Below are positions 9,068-16,707 of a DNA stretch of 64,000 nucleotides, in pieces. The notes beneath the pieces were generated by a model, which saw nothing but the letters and a program-made list of their open reading frames with translations, made no database searches and was not told where the DNA came from. How positions within the stretch are numbered: position 1 is the first letter of the stretch; each line of letters begins with the position of its first letter. Position numbers and translations under genes: made by a program. This stretch comes from Streptomyces sp. AA1529 (GTDB lineage: Bacteria; Actinomycetota; Actinomycetes; Streptomycetales; Streptomycetaceae): NCBI RefSeq assembly GCF_000280905.1, contig NZ_ALAP01000041.1, positions 62,001 through 126,000 of the forward strand. Direction: 5' to 3'.

Positions 9068-10187
9068 CGGTGCTCGCCTCCAGGGGTGCGCTCGTGGTCC
9101 CGCCGAGCCGGCGGTAGAGGTAGTAGGCGGCGCAGGCACCCTCGCTGGAGACCATCGTGGCGCCCAGCGGGGTGCGGGGGGTGCAGGTGGTGCCGAACGC
9201 CTCGCACTCGTGCGGCTTCAGCAGCCCCTGCAGCACCTCGCCGCTGCGGCAGGCCGCGGGCTCCCGGGTCGTGATGCCCGTCACGCTGAACCGGTGCTCC
9301 GCGTCGAATTCCCCGAAGCGCGGCGCCAGCCGCCAGCCGCTGTCCGGGATGACGCCGATGCCGCGCCAGCCGCGGTCGGTCGTCGTGAACACCTCGTCCA
9401 GCATCGCCCGTGCAGCCGGGTTGCCCTGCGGCACGACCGCGCGTTGGTACGCGTTCTCCACCGTCGCCCGGCCCGCCTCGAGTTGCCGCACCGCCCGGCG
9501 GATGCCCTCCAGGATGTCCAGCGGTTCGAACCCGGTGACGACGATCGGCACCCGATGGCGCTCGGCCAGCTCCGGGTACTCCTCGGTGCCCATGACGCTG
9601 CACACGTGCCCGGCCGCCAAGAACGCGCGCACCCGGCAGTGCGGCGCGTTCATGATGGCCTCGATCGCGGGCGGTACCCGCACGTGGGAGACGAGCAGGC
9701 TGAAGTTGCGCAGCCCCTCCCGCGCCGCCAGATGCACGGCCATGGCGTTGGGCGGGGCCGTCGTCTCGAAGCCGATGCCGAAGAAGACCACCTCGCGGTC
9801 CGGGTTCTCGCGGGCCAGCGCGAGCGCGTCCAGTGGCGAGTAGACGACCCGGACGTCGCCGCCCTCCGCGCGGACCTGGAACAGGTCCCGGCCGGTGCCC
9901 GGCACCCGCAGCATGTCGCCGAACGAGCAGAAGATCACCCCCGGCCGGGAGGCGATCTCCAGCGCCTTGTCGATCAGTTCGAGCGGGGTCACGCACACCG
10001 GGCAGCCGGGCCCGTGGATCAGCTCGACCTCCTCGGGCAGCAACTGGTCGATGCCGTGCCGGATGATGGAGTGCGTCTGCCCGCCGCACACCTCCATCAG
10101 CGCCCAGGGCCGGGTGACGGTCGCGTGGATGTCCTCCAGCAGCTTCCCGGCCAGCTCCGGGTCCTGGAACTCCTCGATGTACTTCAC
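9060..10187 (-). CDS. hypD: HypD, Fe-S scaffold for Fe(CN)2CO assembly
   Basis: Protein of 375 residues that carries the 4Fe-4S cluster and redox Cys needed to assemble the Fe(CN)2CO unit with HypC. All family motifs are present: [51 protein letters not shown] and the C-terminal cluster-binding Cys region including [11 protein letters not shown] and [12 protein letters not shown]. It starts with GTG at 10187, whose last two bases are shared with the hypC stop (GTGA), indicating coupled translation of the two partner proteins. It overlaps the proposed hypE start by eight bases. Confidence 0.96.
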   Translation of the reverse strand: MKYIEEFQDPELAGKLLEDIHATVTRPWALMEVCGGQTHSIIRHGIDQLLPEEVELIHGPGCPVCVTPLELIDKALEIASRPGVIFCSFGDMLRVPGTGRDLFQVRAEGGDVRVVYSPLDALALARENPDREVVFFGIGFETTAPPNAMAVHLAAREGLRNFSLLVSHVRVPPAIEAIMNAPHCRVRAFLAAGHVCSVMGTEEYPELAERHRVPIVVTGFEPLDILEGIRRAVRQLEAGRATVENAYQRAVVPQGNPAARAMLDEVFTTTDRGWRGIGVIPDSGWRLAPRFGEFDAEHRFSVTGITTREPAACRSGEVLQGLLKPHECEAFGTTCTPRTPLGATMVSSEGACAAYYLYRRLGGTTSAPLEASTVD

Positions 10188-10537
10188 AGCCGCACCTCCC
10201 GCTGCGCGTCGCCGAGCTGCGCGTCGCCGAGCTGCGCGTCGCCGGGCTGCGGGACGCCGTCGGCGCGCTGCTCCGCCTCCGCGGCCTGCCAGGGGTCGCC
10301 GAACTCCTCCTCCAGCAGTCCGAGATTCTCGAACAGCTCGAGGGTCCTGCGCGCCGAGTCCTCGTCCAGCCGCTGCAGTGCGAAGCCGACGTGGACGATC
10401 GTGTACTCACCGACCCGCAGATCCGGCACGTACTCCAGACACACCTCCTTGACCACCCCGCCGAAGTCGACGGACGCCATCCGGGTGCCGTCACGCTCCT
10501 CGATCCGCAGGACCTTTCCGGGTACCGCCAGACACAT
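10184..10537 (-). CDS. hypC: HypC, hydrogenase maturation chaperone with repeat tail
   Basis: Small chaperone (117 residues) that holds the Fe(CN)2CO group with HypD and delivers it to the hydrogenase large subunit. It begins [10 protein letters not shown]; the conserved Cys2 after the initiator Met binds the iron. [27 protein letters not shown] follows in family order (here split: [11 protein letters not shown], then [12 protein letters not shown]). ATG at 10537 has gaggag upstream. HypC proteins are usually 75-90 residues; this one carries about 30 extra residues ending in a tandem GDAQL repeat encoded by a 15-bp direct repeat. Confidence 0.95.
   Translation of the reverse strand: MCLAVPGKVLRIEERDGTRMASVDFGGVVKEVCLEYVPDLRVGEYTIVHVGFALQRLDEDSARRTLELFENLGLLEEEFGDPWQAAEAEQRADGVPQPGDAQLGDAQLGDAQREVRL
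10206..10250 (-). repeat. 15-bp tandem repeat (3 copies) in the hypC tail
   Basis: Three consecutive copies of gcgtcgccgagctgc (third copy with one substitution) encode the repeated GDAQL at the HypC C-terminus. The repeat is a multiple of three, so copy-number change would keep the frame. Confidence 0.9.
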
Positions 10538-10560
10538 GGCCTCTCCTCGTTCGACGGTGG

Positions 10561-12975
10561 TCAGTGCGCCGCGGAACCGGTCAGCGGCGGGATGGTCGGC
10601 TCGCCCGCCCCTGCGCGGGCCGCGACCACGAGCTGGCCCAGCGCCAGCCCGCCGTCCCCGGGCGGGACGAGACGGTGCCGCAGCACCGTGAATCCGTCGG
10701 CGCGCAGCGCGCCGGCGCAGGCGCGGGAGAGCACCGCGTTGGCGAACACCCCGCCGGTCAGCGCCACGGTCGCCACGCCGTACCGCTCGCGTGCCGCCGC
10801 GCAGGTGCTCCGGACCAGGGCGGCGACGGCCGTGTGGAACCGCGCGGCGATCACCTCGCGCGGCACCCCCGACCGCAGGTCCTGGACCACGGCCGCCAGC
10901 AGCGGCGCCGGGTCGGCGAGCCGGGGCGGGTCGGCGGCGCCGCTGCCGCCGTCCCCCGCGGCCGGGCGCAACGGGAAGTCGTAGCCGCCCGGATCCGGTT
11001 CCGGGCAGGCCGCCGCGGCCGCCTCCAGCTCGATGGCCGCCTGTGCCTCGTATCCGGCCCGCTGGCACATCCCGGCCAGCGAGGACACCGCGTCGAAGAG
11101 CCGCCCCATGCTGGAGGTCGGCACACAGCCCAGGTTCTGCTCCAACTGCCGCTCCAGCACCCGCAGCTCGGCGTCCGTGCAGGCCGCGACGGGCGGCAGC
11201 CCGGCGTCCCAGGGCAGTCCGGCGGCCCACAGGTGGGCGAGGGCTGTCCGGGAGGGACGCCGGATCGCCGCGTCGCCGCCGGGCAGCGGGGTGTACCGCA
11301 GATGCGCGTACCGGATGAATCCGTCGTAGTCGGCCAGCAGGAACTCGCCGCCCCACACGGCCCCGTCGTCGCCGTACCCGGTTCCGTCGAAGGCGACGCC
11401 CAGGACCGGCGTGGAGCCGTCCAGCCCGTGCTCGGCCAACGCGGAGGCCACATGGGCGTGGTGGTGCTGGACGTGGCGCAGCGGCCGGCCCGCGGCGTTC
11501 CGCCCGGCCCACCCCGTCGACCGGTACCCGGGGTGGCGGTCGGCGGCCAGCACCTCGGGGGTGACGCCCGTGATCTCCTCGAGCTGCTGCTCGGCGCGGG
11601 CGAACGCGCGCAGCGTCGCGAGGTCGTCCATGTCCCCGACGTGGGCCGAGAGCCAGGCCTGCCGTCCCGTGCCCAGGCAGCAGGTGTTCTTCAGGTCGCC
11701 GCCGACCGCCAGCGCGGGCCGGACCGGCACCGGCAGGCTCAGCGGCAGCGGCGCGTACCCGCGGGAGCGGCGCACCGGCAGCTCCTCGCCGCCGCACACC
11801 CGCACCACCGAGTCCTCGCAGGGCACATGGATGGGCCGGTCGTGGGTCAGAAAGGCGTCGGCGAGGTGCGCCAGCCGCTCCAGCGCCTCCTCCTCGCCGG
11901 TGGCGATCGGCTCCCCGCCGAGGTTGCCGCTGGTCAGGACCAGCAGCCGCGGCCCGGGCGGGTCGCCCGGCAGGCCCAGGAGCAGGTGGTGCAGCGGGGT
12001 GTAGGCCAGCAGCACCCCCAGGTCGGGACTGCCGGGTGCGACCGAGGGGGCCGGAGCCGGACCGGCCGCCGCGGCGGCGGCGCGGCGGCGCAGCAGCACG
12101 ATGGGGCGGCGTCCGCCGGTCAGCAGCGCCCGTTCGACGGGACCGACGTGGGTGAGGTGTTCGATGTCGGACACGTCGCGGGCCAGCACCGCGAACGGCT
12201 TGTCCCCGCGCGCCTTGCGGCGGCGCAGCAGCGCCACCGTCTGTTCGTCGGCCGCGTCGCAGGCCAGGTGGTAGCCGCCCAGTCCCTTCACCGCGACGAC
12301 CGCGCCCTCGGCCAGCAGCCGCCGGGCCGCGGCCACCGGCTCGCCGGGGAGTTCGGCCGGGCCCGACGCCGAGGTGGCGGGCCCCAGCAGCCGGACGCGG
12401 GGTCCGCAGTCGTGGCAGGCGACGGGCTGCGCGTGGAAGCGCCGGTCGCCCGGGTCCCGGTACTCGCGGGCGCACCGCTCGCACATCGGGAACCGCGCCA
12501 TCGTGGTGTTGGCCCGGTCGTAGGGCAGCCCGGTGACGATGGTGAAGCGCGGTCCGCAGTCCGTGCAGGTGATGAACGGGTGCCGGTAGCGGCGGTCCGC
12601 CGGGTCGGTCAGCTCGCGCAGACAGGCGTCGCAGGTCGCGGTGTCCGGGGCCACCAGGGTGCGGCGCCCTGCGGCCGGACGGGAGGCGAGGATGCGGAAG
12701 CCGGAACCGCCCGCGGGGGGCAACTGCTGGTGGCTGACCGATTCGATCACGGCCAGCGGCGGAGCCTCGGCGCGGATCCGCTCCCGGAAGGCGGCGACCG
12801 CCTCTCCGGCGCCCTCCACCTCGGCCACCACGCCCTCGCCCGTGTTGCTGACGTGGCCGGAGAGCCCCAGCCGGCCGGCGAGCGCGTACACGTGCGGGCG
12901 GAAGCCCACGCCCTGGACCACGCCGCGGATCAGCACGCGGCTGCGCTCGGCCCCGGAGAGGTCAGCCTCCGACAT
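10561..12975 (-). CDS. hypF: HypF, carbamoyltransferase for hydrogenase cyanide synthesis
   Basis: Large maturation enzyme of 804 residues that turns carbamoyl phosphate and ATP into carbamoyl-AMP and passes the carbamoyl to HypE. Domains in order: acylphosphatase-like (VLIRGVVQGVGFRPHV, about 14-29), two C-X2-C-X18-C-X2-C zinc modules (about 110-190, CDAC...CTDC and CERC...CHDC), a YrdC-like nucleotide domain (GGYHLACDA, RRRKARGDKPFAVL), and a Kae1-like domain (QHHHAHVASALAEHGL, VALTGGVFANAVLS) ending with PPGDGGLALGQ. ATG at 12975 overlaps the end of hypB by 14 bases. Full length, no missing key residue seen. Confidence 0.97.
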   Translation of the reverse strand: MSEADLSGAERSRVLIRGVVQGVGFRPHVYALAGRLGLSGHVSNTGEGVVAEVEGAGEAVAAFRERIRAEAPPLAVIESVSHQQLPPAGGSGFRILASRPAAGRRTLVAPDTATCDACLRELTDPADRRYRHPFITCTDCGPRFTIVTGLPYDRANTTMARFPMCERCAREYRDPGDRRFHAQPVACHDCGPRVRLLGPATSASGPAELPGEPVAAARRLLAEGAVVAVKGLGGYHLACDAADEQTVALLRRRKARGDKPFAVLARDVSDIEHLTHVGPVERALLTGGRRPIVLLRRRAAAAAAGPAPAPSVAPGSPDLGVLLAYTPLHHLLLGLPGDPPGPRLLVLTSGNLGGEPIATGEEEALERLAHLADAFLTHDRPIHVPCEDSVVRVCGGEELPVRRSRGYAPLPLSLPVPVRPALAVGGDLKNTCCLGTGRQAWLSAHVGDMDDLATLRAFARAEQQLEEITGVTPEVLAADRHPGYRSTGWAGRNAAGRPLRHVQHHHAHVASALAEHGLDGSTPVLGVAFDGTGYGDDGAVWGGEFLLADYDGFIRYAHLRYTPLPGGDAAIRRPSRTALAHLWAAGLPWDAGLPPVAACTDAELRVLERQLEQNLGCVPTSSMGRLFDAVSSLAGMCQRAGYEAQAAIELEAAAAACPEPDPGGYDFPLRPAAGDGGSGAADPPRLADPAPLLAAVVQDLRSGVPREVIAARFHTAVAALVRSTCAAARERYGVATVALTGGVFANAVLSRACAGALRADGFTVLRHRLVPPGDGGLALGQLVVAARAGAGEPTIPPLTGSAAH

Positions 12976-13711
12976 GGGAGTGCGGTCCGTCGTGGGTGTG
13001 CGGTCCGCCGTGCGAGTGGCCGGCGGGGCGCGCCATCACCGGCCGGTGCGCGGGGGCTCCGGCGCCCACCGCCAGTGCGCGCTCCAGCAGCACACCGGGG
13101 TTCAGCCCGTCGCGCACCGAGGTGTCGACGACCTCCACGCCGGGATTGACCTGCCGGACGTTGGCCAGGAACGCCTCCCGGTCGAACCCGGCCGCCTGCG
13201 CCAGGTCCTGCTTGGTGACGACCACGAGCTGCGCGAGCCCGAAGGCGGTGGGGTACTTCAGCGGCTTGTCCTCGCCCTCGGTGACCGAGGCGAGCACCAC
13301 ACGCAGCGACTCGCCCAGGTCGTAGGAGGCGGGGCAGACCAGGTTGCCCACGTTCTCGACGAACAGCAGCCGGGTGGCCTCGGGCAGCCACCCGGTCAGG
13401 TGCCCGGCGAGCATGTCGGCCTCCAGGTGGCACAGACCGTCGGTCAGTACCTGCTTGACCGGCACTCCGGACCGGGCCAGCCGTCGGGCGTCGTTCTCGG
13501 TGGCCAGATCCGCCGTCAGCGCCGCCGCGGTGACGCCGCGCTCCCGGGCCAGCCGCAGCTCGGTCTCCAGCAGCGCCGTCTTGCCGCTGCCAGGGCTGGA
13601 GAGCAGATTGACGACGACCGTGCCGCGCGCCGTCAGTTCGGCGCGCAGCCGTTCGGCCCGGGTGTCGTTGCGCTCCAGTACGGCCTGTCGCAGATCGGAG
13701 ACACGGCACAT
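12962..13711 (-). CDS. hypB: HypB, nickel-insertion GTPase
   Basis: GTPase of 249 residues that inserts nickel into the hydrogenase large subunit together with HypA. G1 is LLSSPGSGKTALLE, the metal-site region reads DGLCHLEADM, and VENVGNLVCPASYDLGE and VVTKQDL (G4) follow. The C-terminus has a His-rich tail (HSHGGPHTHDGPHSH), as in nickel-storing HypB proteins, though in many homologues the His-rich part is at the N-terminus. ATG at 13711 lies five bases after the hypA stop, with the Shine-Dalgarno (gaggag) inside the end of hypA. The gene continues directly into hypF. Confidence 0.96.
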   Translation of the reverse strand: MCRVSDLRQAVLERNDTRAERLRAELTARGTVVVNLLSSPGSGKTALLETELRLARERGVTAAALTADLATENDARRLARSGVPVKQVLTDGLCHLEADMLAGHLTGWLPEATRLLFVENVGNLVCPASYDLGESLRVVLASVTEGEDKPLKYPTAFGLAQLVVVTKQDLAQAAGFDREAFLANVRQVNPGVEVVDTSVRDGLNPGVLLERALAVGAGAPAHRPVMARPAGHSHGGPHTHDGPHSHVGG

Positions 13712-13715
13712 GGCT

Positions 13716-14096
13716 TCACAGCTCCTCAAGGGCTCGGGTGCGCCGCGGGTCCTCGGCCCACCGCACGGTGGCGATCTGTAGCTCTCGGCCGGACAGCAGC
13801 TCGGTGCGCGCGTCCGCACACCGCGGGCAGCCCAACCGCGGGGGCTGCCCCGTCTCCCACTCGCCTGCGCAGGATGTGCAACGGGCGCGTCCCGGCACCT
13901 GGTCGGTCACCAGCTCGGCGCCGGACAGCACGGTGCCCTCGCAGGCGAGCGCGAAGGAGAAGCGCAGTGCGTCGGGGACGACCCCGGCGAGTTCGCCCAC
14001 CCGCAGGGTCACCGTCTCGACGCCCGCTGCGCCGTGGGTGCGCGCCGCCTCCTCGACCTGGCAGACCACTGCCATGGCGATGGACATCTCGTGCAT
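13716..14096 (-). CDS. hypA: HypA, hydrogenase nickel metallochaperone
   Basis: Nickel-binding chaperone of 126 residues that works with HypB. The N-terminal MHEMSIAMAVV gives the His2 nickel ligand. The zinc site is formed by two Cys pairs, CTSC (in RARCTSCAGEW) and CPRC (in LGCPRCADA). ATG at 14096. Final residues and stop overlap the hypB ribosome-binding site, so production of the two nickel proteins is likely coordinated. Confidence 0.95.
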   Translation of the reverse strand: MHEMSIAMAVVCQVEEAARTHGAAGVETVTLRVGELAGVVPDALRFSFALACEGTVLSGAELVTDQVPGRARCTSCAGEWETGQPPRLGCPRCADARTELLSGRELQIATVRWAEDPRRTRALEEL

Positions 14097-14161
14097 CGGT
14101 CACTTCCCCTGCGCGGTACGGACCAGGCTGCGGCCCGCACCATTACAGGGGGCACCGCCGG

Positions 14162-14791
14162 TCACCCCGGGGCCGCCACGCCGCTTTCCGGGGCGGCCGT
14201 CCGCCGTTCGGCGGCTTGTGCCCGCCCGGCCGAGCCCCGCTGCCCGGTCGTGGCGGGATCGTCGGCCCGCGCCGGGGCCTTCGGGGGCACGCACCCGGGT
14301 TCGTCCGCCAGCAGCCGCTCCACCAGCGCCACCGCCTCGTCCACGGCGGCGGCCACCGGAGTGCTCAGACCGATGCCCTCCGCCAGGTCGGCGGGCTCGC
14401 AGCCGACGACGAACACCCGCCGCGGTGTGCTGCCTCCGGTACCCTCCCGCAGCGTCTCCAGCAGGGCGAGCACGGCATCCGGTGACATGTGGTGCCCGTC
14501 GACGGCCGGCACCCCGGCCGGGCAGGCGCGGTCCTCCTCGGCCACCTCGATCAGCCGCACCGTCCCCGGGGCGCCCCCGCGGTGCACGGCATCCACCAGG
14601 ATCAGCGTGTCGCAGCTGTCCAGCACCTGGTAGGCCAGGTGCACGCCGCGTACGCCGATGTCGAGGACCTGCACCCGGCCAGGCAGCGGGCGCCGGGCCA
14701 GCCGCTGCACGACCTCGACACCGAAGCCGTCGTCGCCCAGGAAGATGTTGCCGATCCCCGCGACGAGGGTGCGGCCGGTCGGTTCGGTCAT
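14162..14791 (-). CDS. Hydrogenase maturation endopeptidase (HupD/HyaD type)
   Basis: Nickel-dependent protease of the HycI/HupD family, 209 residues. These enzymes clip the C-terminal extension of a [NiFe]-hydrogenase large subunit once nickel is in. Motifs: VAGIGNIFLGDDGFGVEV (the acidic residue after GN...L is a nickel ligand), VLDIGVRGVHLAY, ILVDAVH and the C-terminal metal-binding HHMSPDAVLALL. The last 50 residues or so (from EPGCVPP) are Pro/Ala-rich and probably disordered, longer than in common homologues. Its presence implies that a large subunit with a cleavable tail exists somewhere in the genome, although none is in this window. Confidence 0.92.
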   Translation of the reverse strand: MTEPTGRTLVAGIGNIFLGDDGFGVEVVQRLARRPLPGRVQVLDIGVRGVHLAYQVLDSCDTLILVDAVHRGGAPGTVRLIEVAEEDRACPAGVPAVDGHHMSPDAVLALLETLREGTGGSTPRRVFVVGCEPADLAEGIGLSTPVAAAVDEAVALVERLLADEPGCVPPKAPARADDPATTGQRGSAGRAQAAERRTAAPESGVAAPG

Positions 14792-14812
14792 ACGGACTCC
14801 GCAGGTGGGGGA

Positions 14813-14847
14813 GCGGTCCGGTACGCCTCTGCGCCGTACCGGACCGC
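14813..14847 (-). other. Strong hairpin between the winged-helix gene and the endopeptidase gene
   Basis: Arms GCGGTCCGGTAC and GTACCGGACCGC pair perfectly (13 bp with the next inner pair) around a nine-base loop. There is no T-run, so it may be an intra-operon attenuator, an mRNA processing or stability element, or a weak terminator that makes the hyp genes partly independent of the first gene. Confidence 0.6.
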
Positions 14848-14872
14848 GTGGTGGGGGACCCGGTCGGGAACC

Positions 14873-15478
14873 TCAGGCGTCCTGCGGCACCCGGGACCGG
14901 TCCGGTACGCCGGGGAGCTCGTCGCCCGGCTCCGTGTCGCCCTCGCAGACGGGGCGCCAGCGGCCGGGGCCGTGCTGCTCGGCGAGCCCGTGCTCGGCCA
15001 GGCCCAGCAGGTGCTTGAGCACGGTGCGTTCCTGGTATCCCACGCTGGCCGACAGCTCCTCGACTGTCGTGCCCGACGCGCCCGCGGCCCGCACCCGGTC
15101 CCACGTACGGCCCGCGCTCTGCCCGAGCCCTCCGTCGCGGGCGGGGGTGCGGAAGAGCTCGTCCGCCGCCTCCGATCCGGACGCCGGCCGCGGAGCGCGC
15201 TGCGGCCCCTGGCCGGGCCCGGTCCTCGACGCTGCCTCGGAGGTGCCGTGCGGGGTGCCGCCGGGTGCGGGCACGGGCCGGGCCGCAGGAGCTTCGGTAC
15301 GGGGTGCCGGGCCGTGCGCCGCTGTCCGGTCCGCCGCTGTCCGGTCCGGAGCCGCCGCTGCCGGGGCTGTCCGCTCCGTCGCTGTCGCCCGGACGGACCT
15401 CGCCCGGACGGCGGAGCCCACCGGGCGCGGGGTGCGGTTGACCGTGCGGTGCTTGCGTCCCTTCTGCCGCTTGCTCAT
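14873..15478 (-). CDS. Winged-helix domain protein at the head of the hyp operon
   Basis: Protein of 201 residues, not assigned to a named family. The N-terminal 110 residues are basic and then Ala/Pro/Arg-rich low complexity (MSKRQKGRKHRTVNR at the start, then AADRTAADRTAA-like repeats). The C-terminal 70 residues look like a winged helix: TWDRVRAAGASGTTVEELSA, VGYQERTVLKHLLGLAEHGL, then a GRWRPV wing. It could be a DNA-binding regulator of hydrogenase genes or a protein-binding adaptor. ATG at 15478 has ggaggag about 12 bases upstream. It is the first gene of the minus-strand maturation run, 82 bases before the endopeptidase gene. Confidence 0.7.
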   Translation of the reverse strand: MSKRQKGRKHRTVNRTPRPVGSAVRARSVRATATERTAPAAAAPDRTAADRTAAHGPAPRTEAPAARPVPAPGGTPHGTSEAASRTGPGQGPQRAPRPASGSEAADELFRTPARDGGLGQSAGRTWDRVRAAGASGTTVEELSASVGYQERTVLKHLLGLAEHGLAEQHGPGRWRPVCEGDTEPGDELPGVPDRSRVPQDA

Positions 15479-15715
15479 CGTGCGCCCGCCTCTCCTCCGT
15501 GCTGCGGCGGTGTCTCCGGGGACGGAAGGGGGTGTCGTTGTGCAGTGATCATGTGGGGGTTAACGACCGACTGCGCTCCGCGTGGATCGGCCGATCGGGG
15601 CACCCGGGCCGCGCGGTGCTCCCGGAGCGGCCGCCCGGCCCGCCCCGGCGGACGTCCCGCGCCCCGGCCGGGCGCCTCCTGGCCCGGGCCGCGAGGGGCC
15701 CGCGGAACGCGGCCG

Positions 15716-16684
15716 TCAGGGCAGCAGGCCGTGCCGGCGGGCGGCCGCCACCGCGTGGTGGCGGCTGTGGACGCCCAGTTTGCGGGTCGCGCTGCGCAGG
15801 TAGGCCTTGACCGTCTCCGCCTCCAGCCCCAGATACTGGGCCGCTTCGGCGTTGGTGCAGCCCAGCGCCACGTAGGAGAGCACGTCGAGCTCGCGCGGGG
15901 AGAGCCGCGGCCGGTCCGTGGCGGGGGCGTCGGGCCGGCCGGCGGGGTCGCCGTCCGGGGCGCCGTCGCCGGAGCCGGACTCGACCCCGGCCCGCAGGAA
16001 GCGGTCGCACGCCTGGCGCAGTCTGTCCCGCAGCGCCGTGTCCTCGATCTCCTGGGCGATGCCGCGCAGTTCCGCGTGCAGGTCGCGCAGCGCGTCGAGC
16101 CCGGGCGCGGCCGGCTCCGCGGCCGGAGCGGGGGCTTCGGCCGCGGCCTCCAGCAGCCGGACGCGCCGGTCCACCTCGTCGCGCACGGCCAGCTCGCTCG
16201 CCAGGCGCCGCGCCGCGTCCATGAGTGCCGCGGTCGCGCGGTCCCCCAGCGGCGCCGTGTCGCGGGCCGCGGCGTAGAGCACGCCGCGCACCCCGCCCTG
16301 CACGGTGACCGGGGCCGCCACTATCGCGCGGATGCCCTCGCGGCGCACAGGGCTGTCGTAGTCGTGCGTGATGGTGGTCGCCGGCACGTAGTCGTTGACC
16401 GCGTAGGGGCGCTGGTGCGTCAGGACGTAACCGCCCAGCCCCCGGCCGGGGACCACCCGCAGGCCGCGCATGGAGTCGGTCAGGGTGCCGTTGAACTCCG
16501 TCAGCCGCAGTGCCCCGTCGGCGACCTCCCCGCCGAAGACCGTGCGCACCCCGGTGCGCTGCCGCGCCAGCCGGAGGGCGTGCCGGTAGGCGTCGGTGTC
16601 CCCCTGCCGCAGCGGGGCGCGGGAGAAGGGCACCGCGCCCCCGGGAACGCGGGGGTGGGAACGGGAACGGTCGGGTGAAGGCAA
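15716..16684 (-). CDS. GAF-domain LuxR-type transcriptional regulator
   Basis: Regulator of about 322 residues. An N-terminal GAF-like sensor (roughly residues 30-180, with RVVPGRGLGGYVLTHQRPYA, REGIRAIVAAPVTVQGGVRGVLYAA) is followed by a helical linker and a C-terminal LuxR helix-turn-helix: LSPRELDVLSYVALGCTNAE, then QYLGLEAETVKAYLRSATRK and LGVHSRH. TTG at 16684 is chosen: ggaggag precedes it and it sits 23 bases after the acyl-CoA synthetase stop. Earlier in-frame starts would overlap that gene, and a GTG in GAVPFSR is a shorter alternative. The operon with an acyl-CoA synthetase and the G/C palindrome upstream recall RamA-like regulators of carbon and acetate metabolism. Confidence 0.85.
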   Translation of the reverse strand: MPSPDRSRSHPRVPGGAVPFSRAPLRQGDTDAYRHALRLARQRTGVRTVFGGEVADGALRLTEFNGTLTDSMRGLRVVPGRGLGGYVLTHQRPYAVNDYVPATTITHDYDSPVRREGIRAIVAAPVTVQGGVRGVLYAAARDTAPLGDRATAALMDAARRLASELAVRDEVDRRVRLLEAAAEAPAPAAEPAAPGLDALRDLHAELRGIAQEIEDTALRDRLRQACDRFLRAGVESGSGDGAPDGDPAGRPDAPATDRPRLSPRELDVLSYVALGCTNAEAAQYLGLEAETVKAYLRSATRKLGVHSRHHAVAAARRHGLLP

Positions 16685-16707
16685 CCTCGACTCCTCCGCT
16701 GCGCTGG

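Noticed and set aside
10564..13149. 861-residue open frame on the plus strand
   Set aside because: Lies opposite hypF and hypB. Low-complexity Arg/Gly/Val/Gln translation with no domain, while the minus strand encodes complete HypF and HypB.
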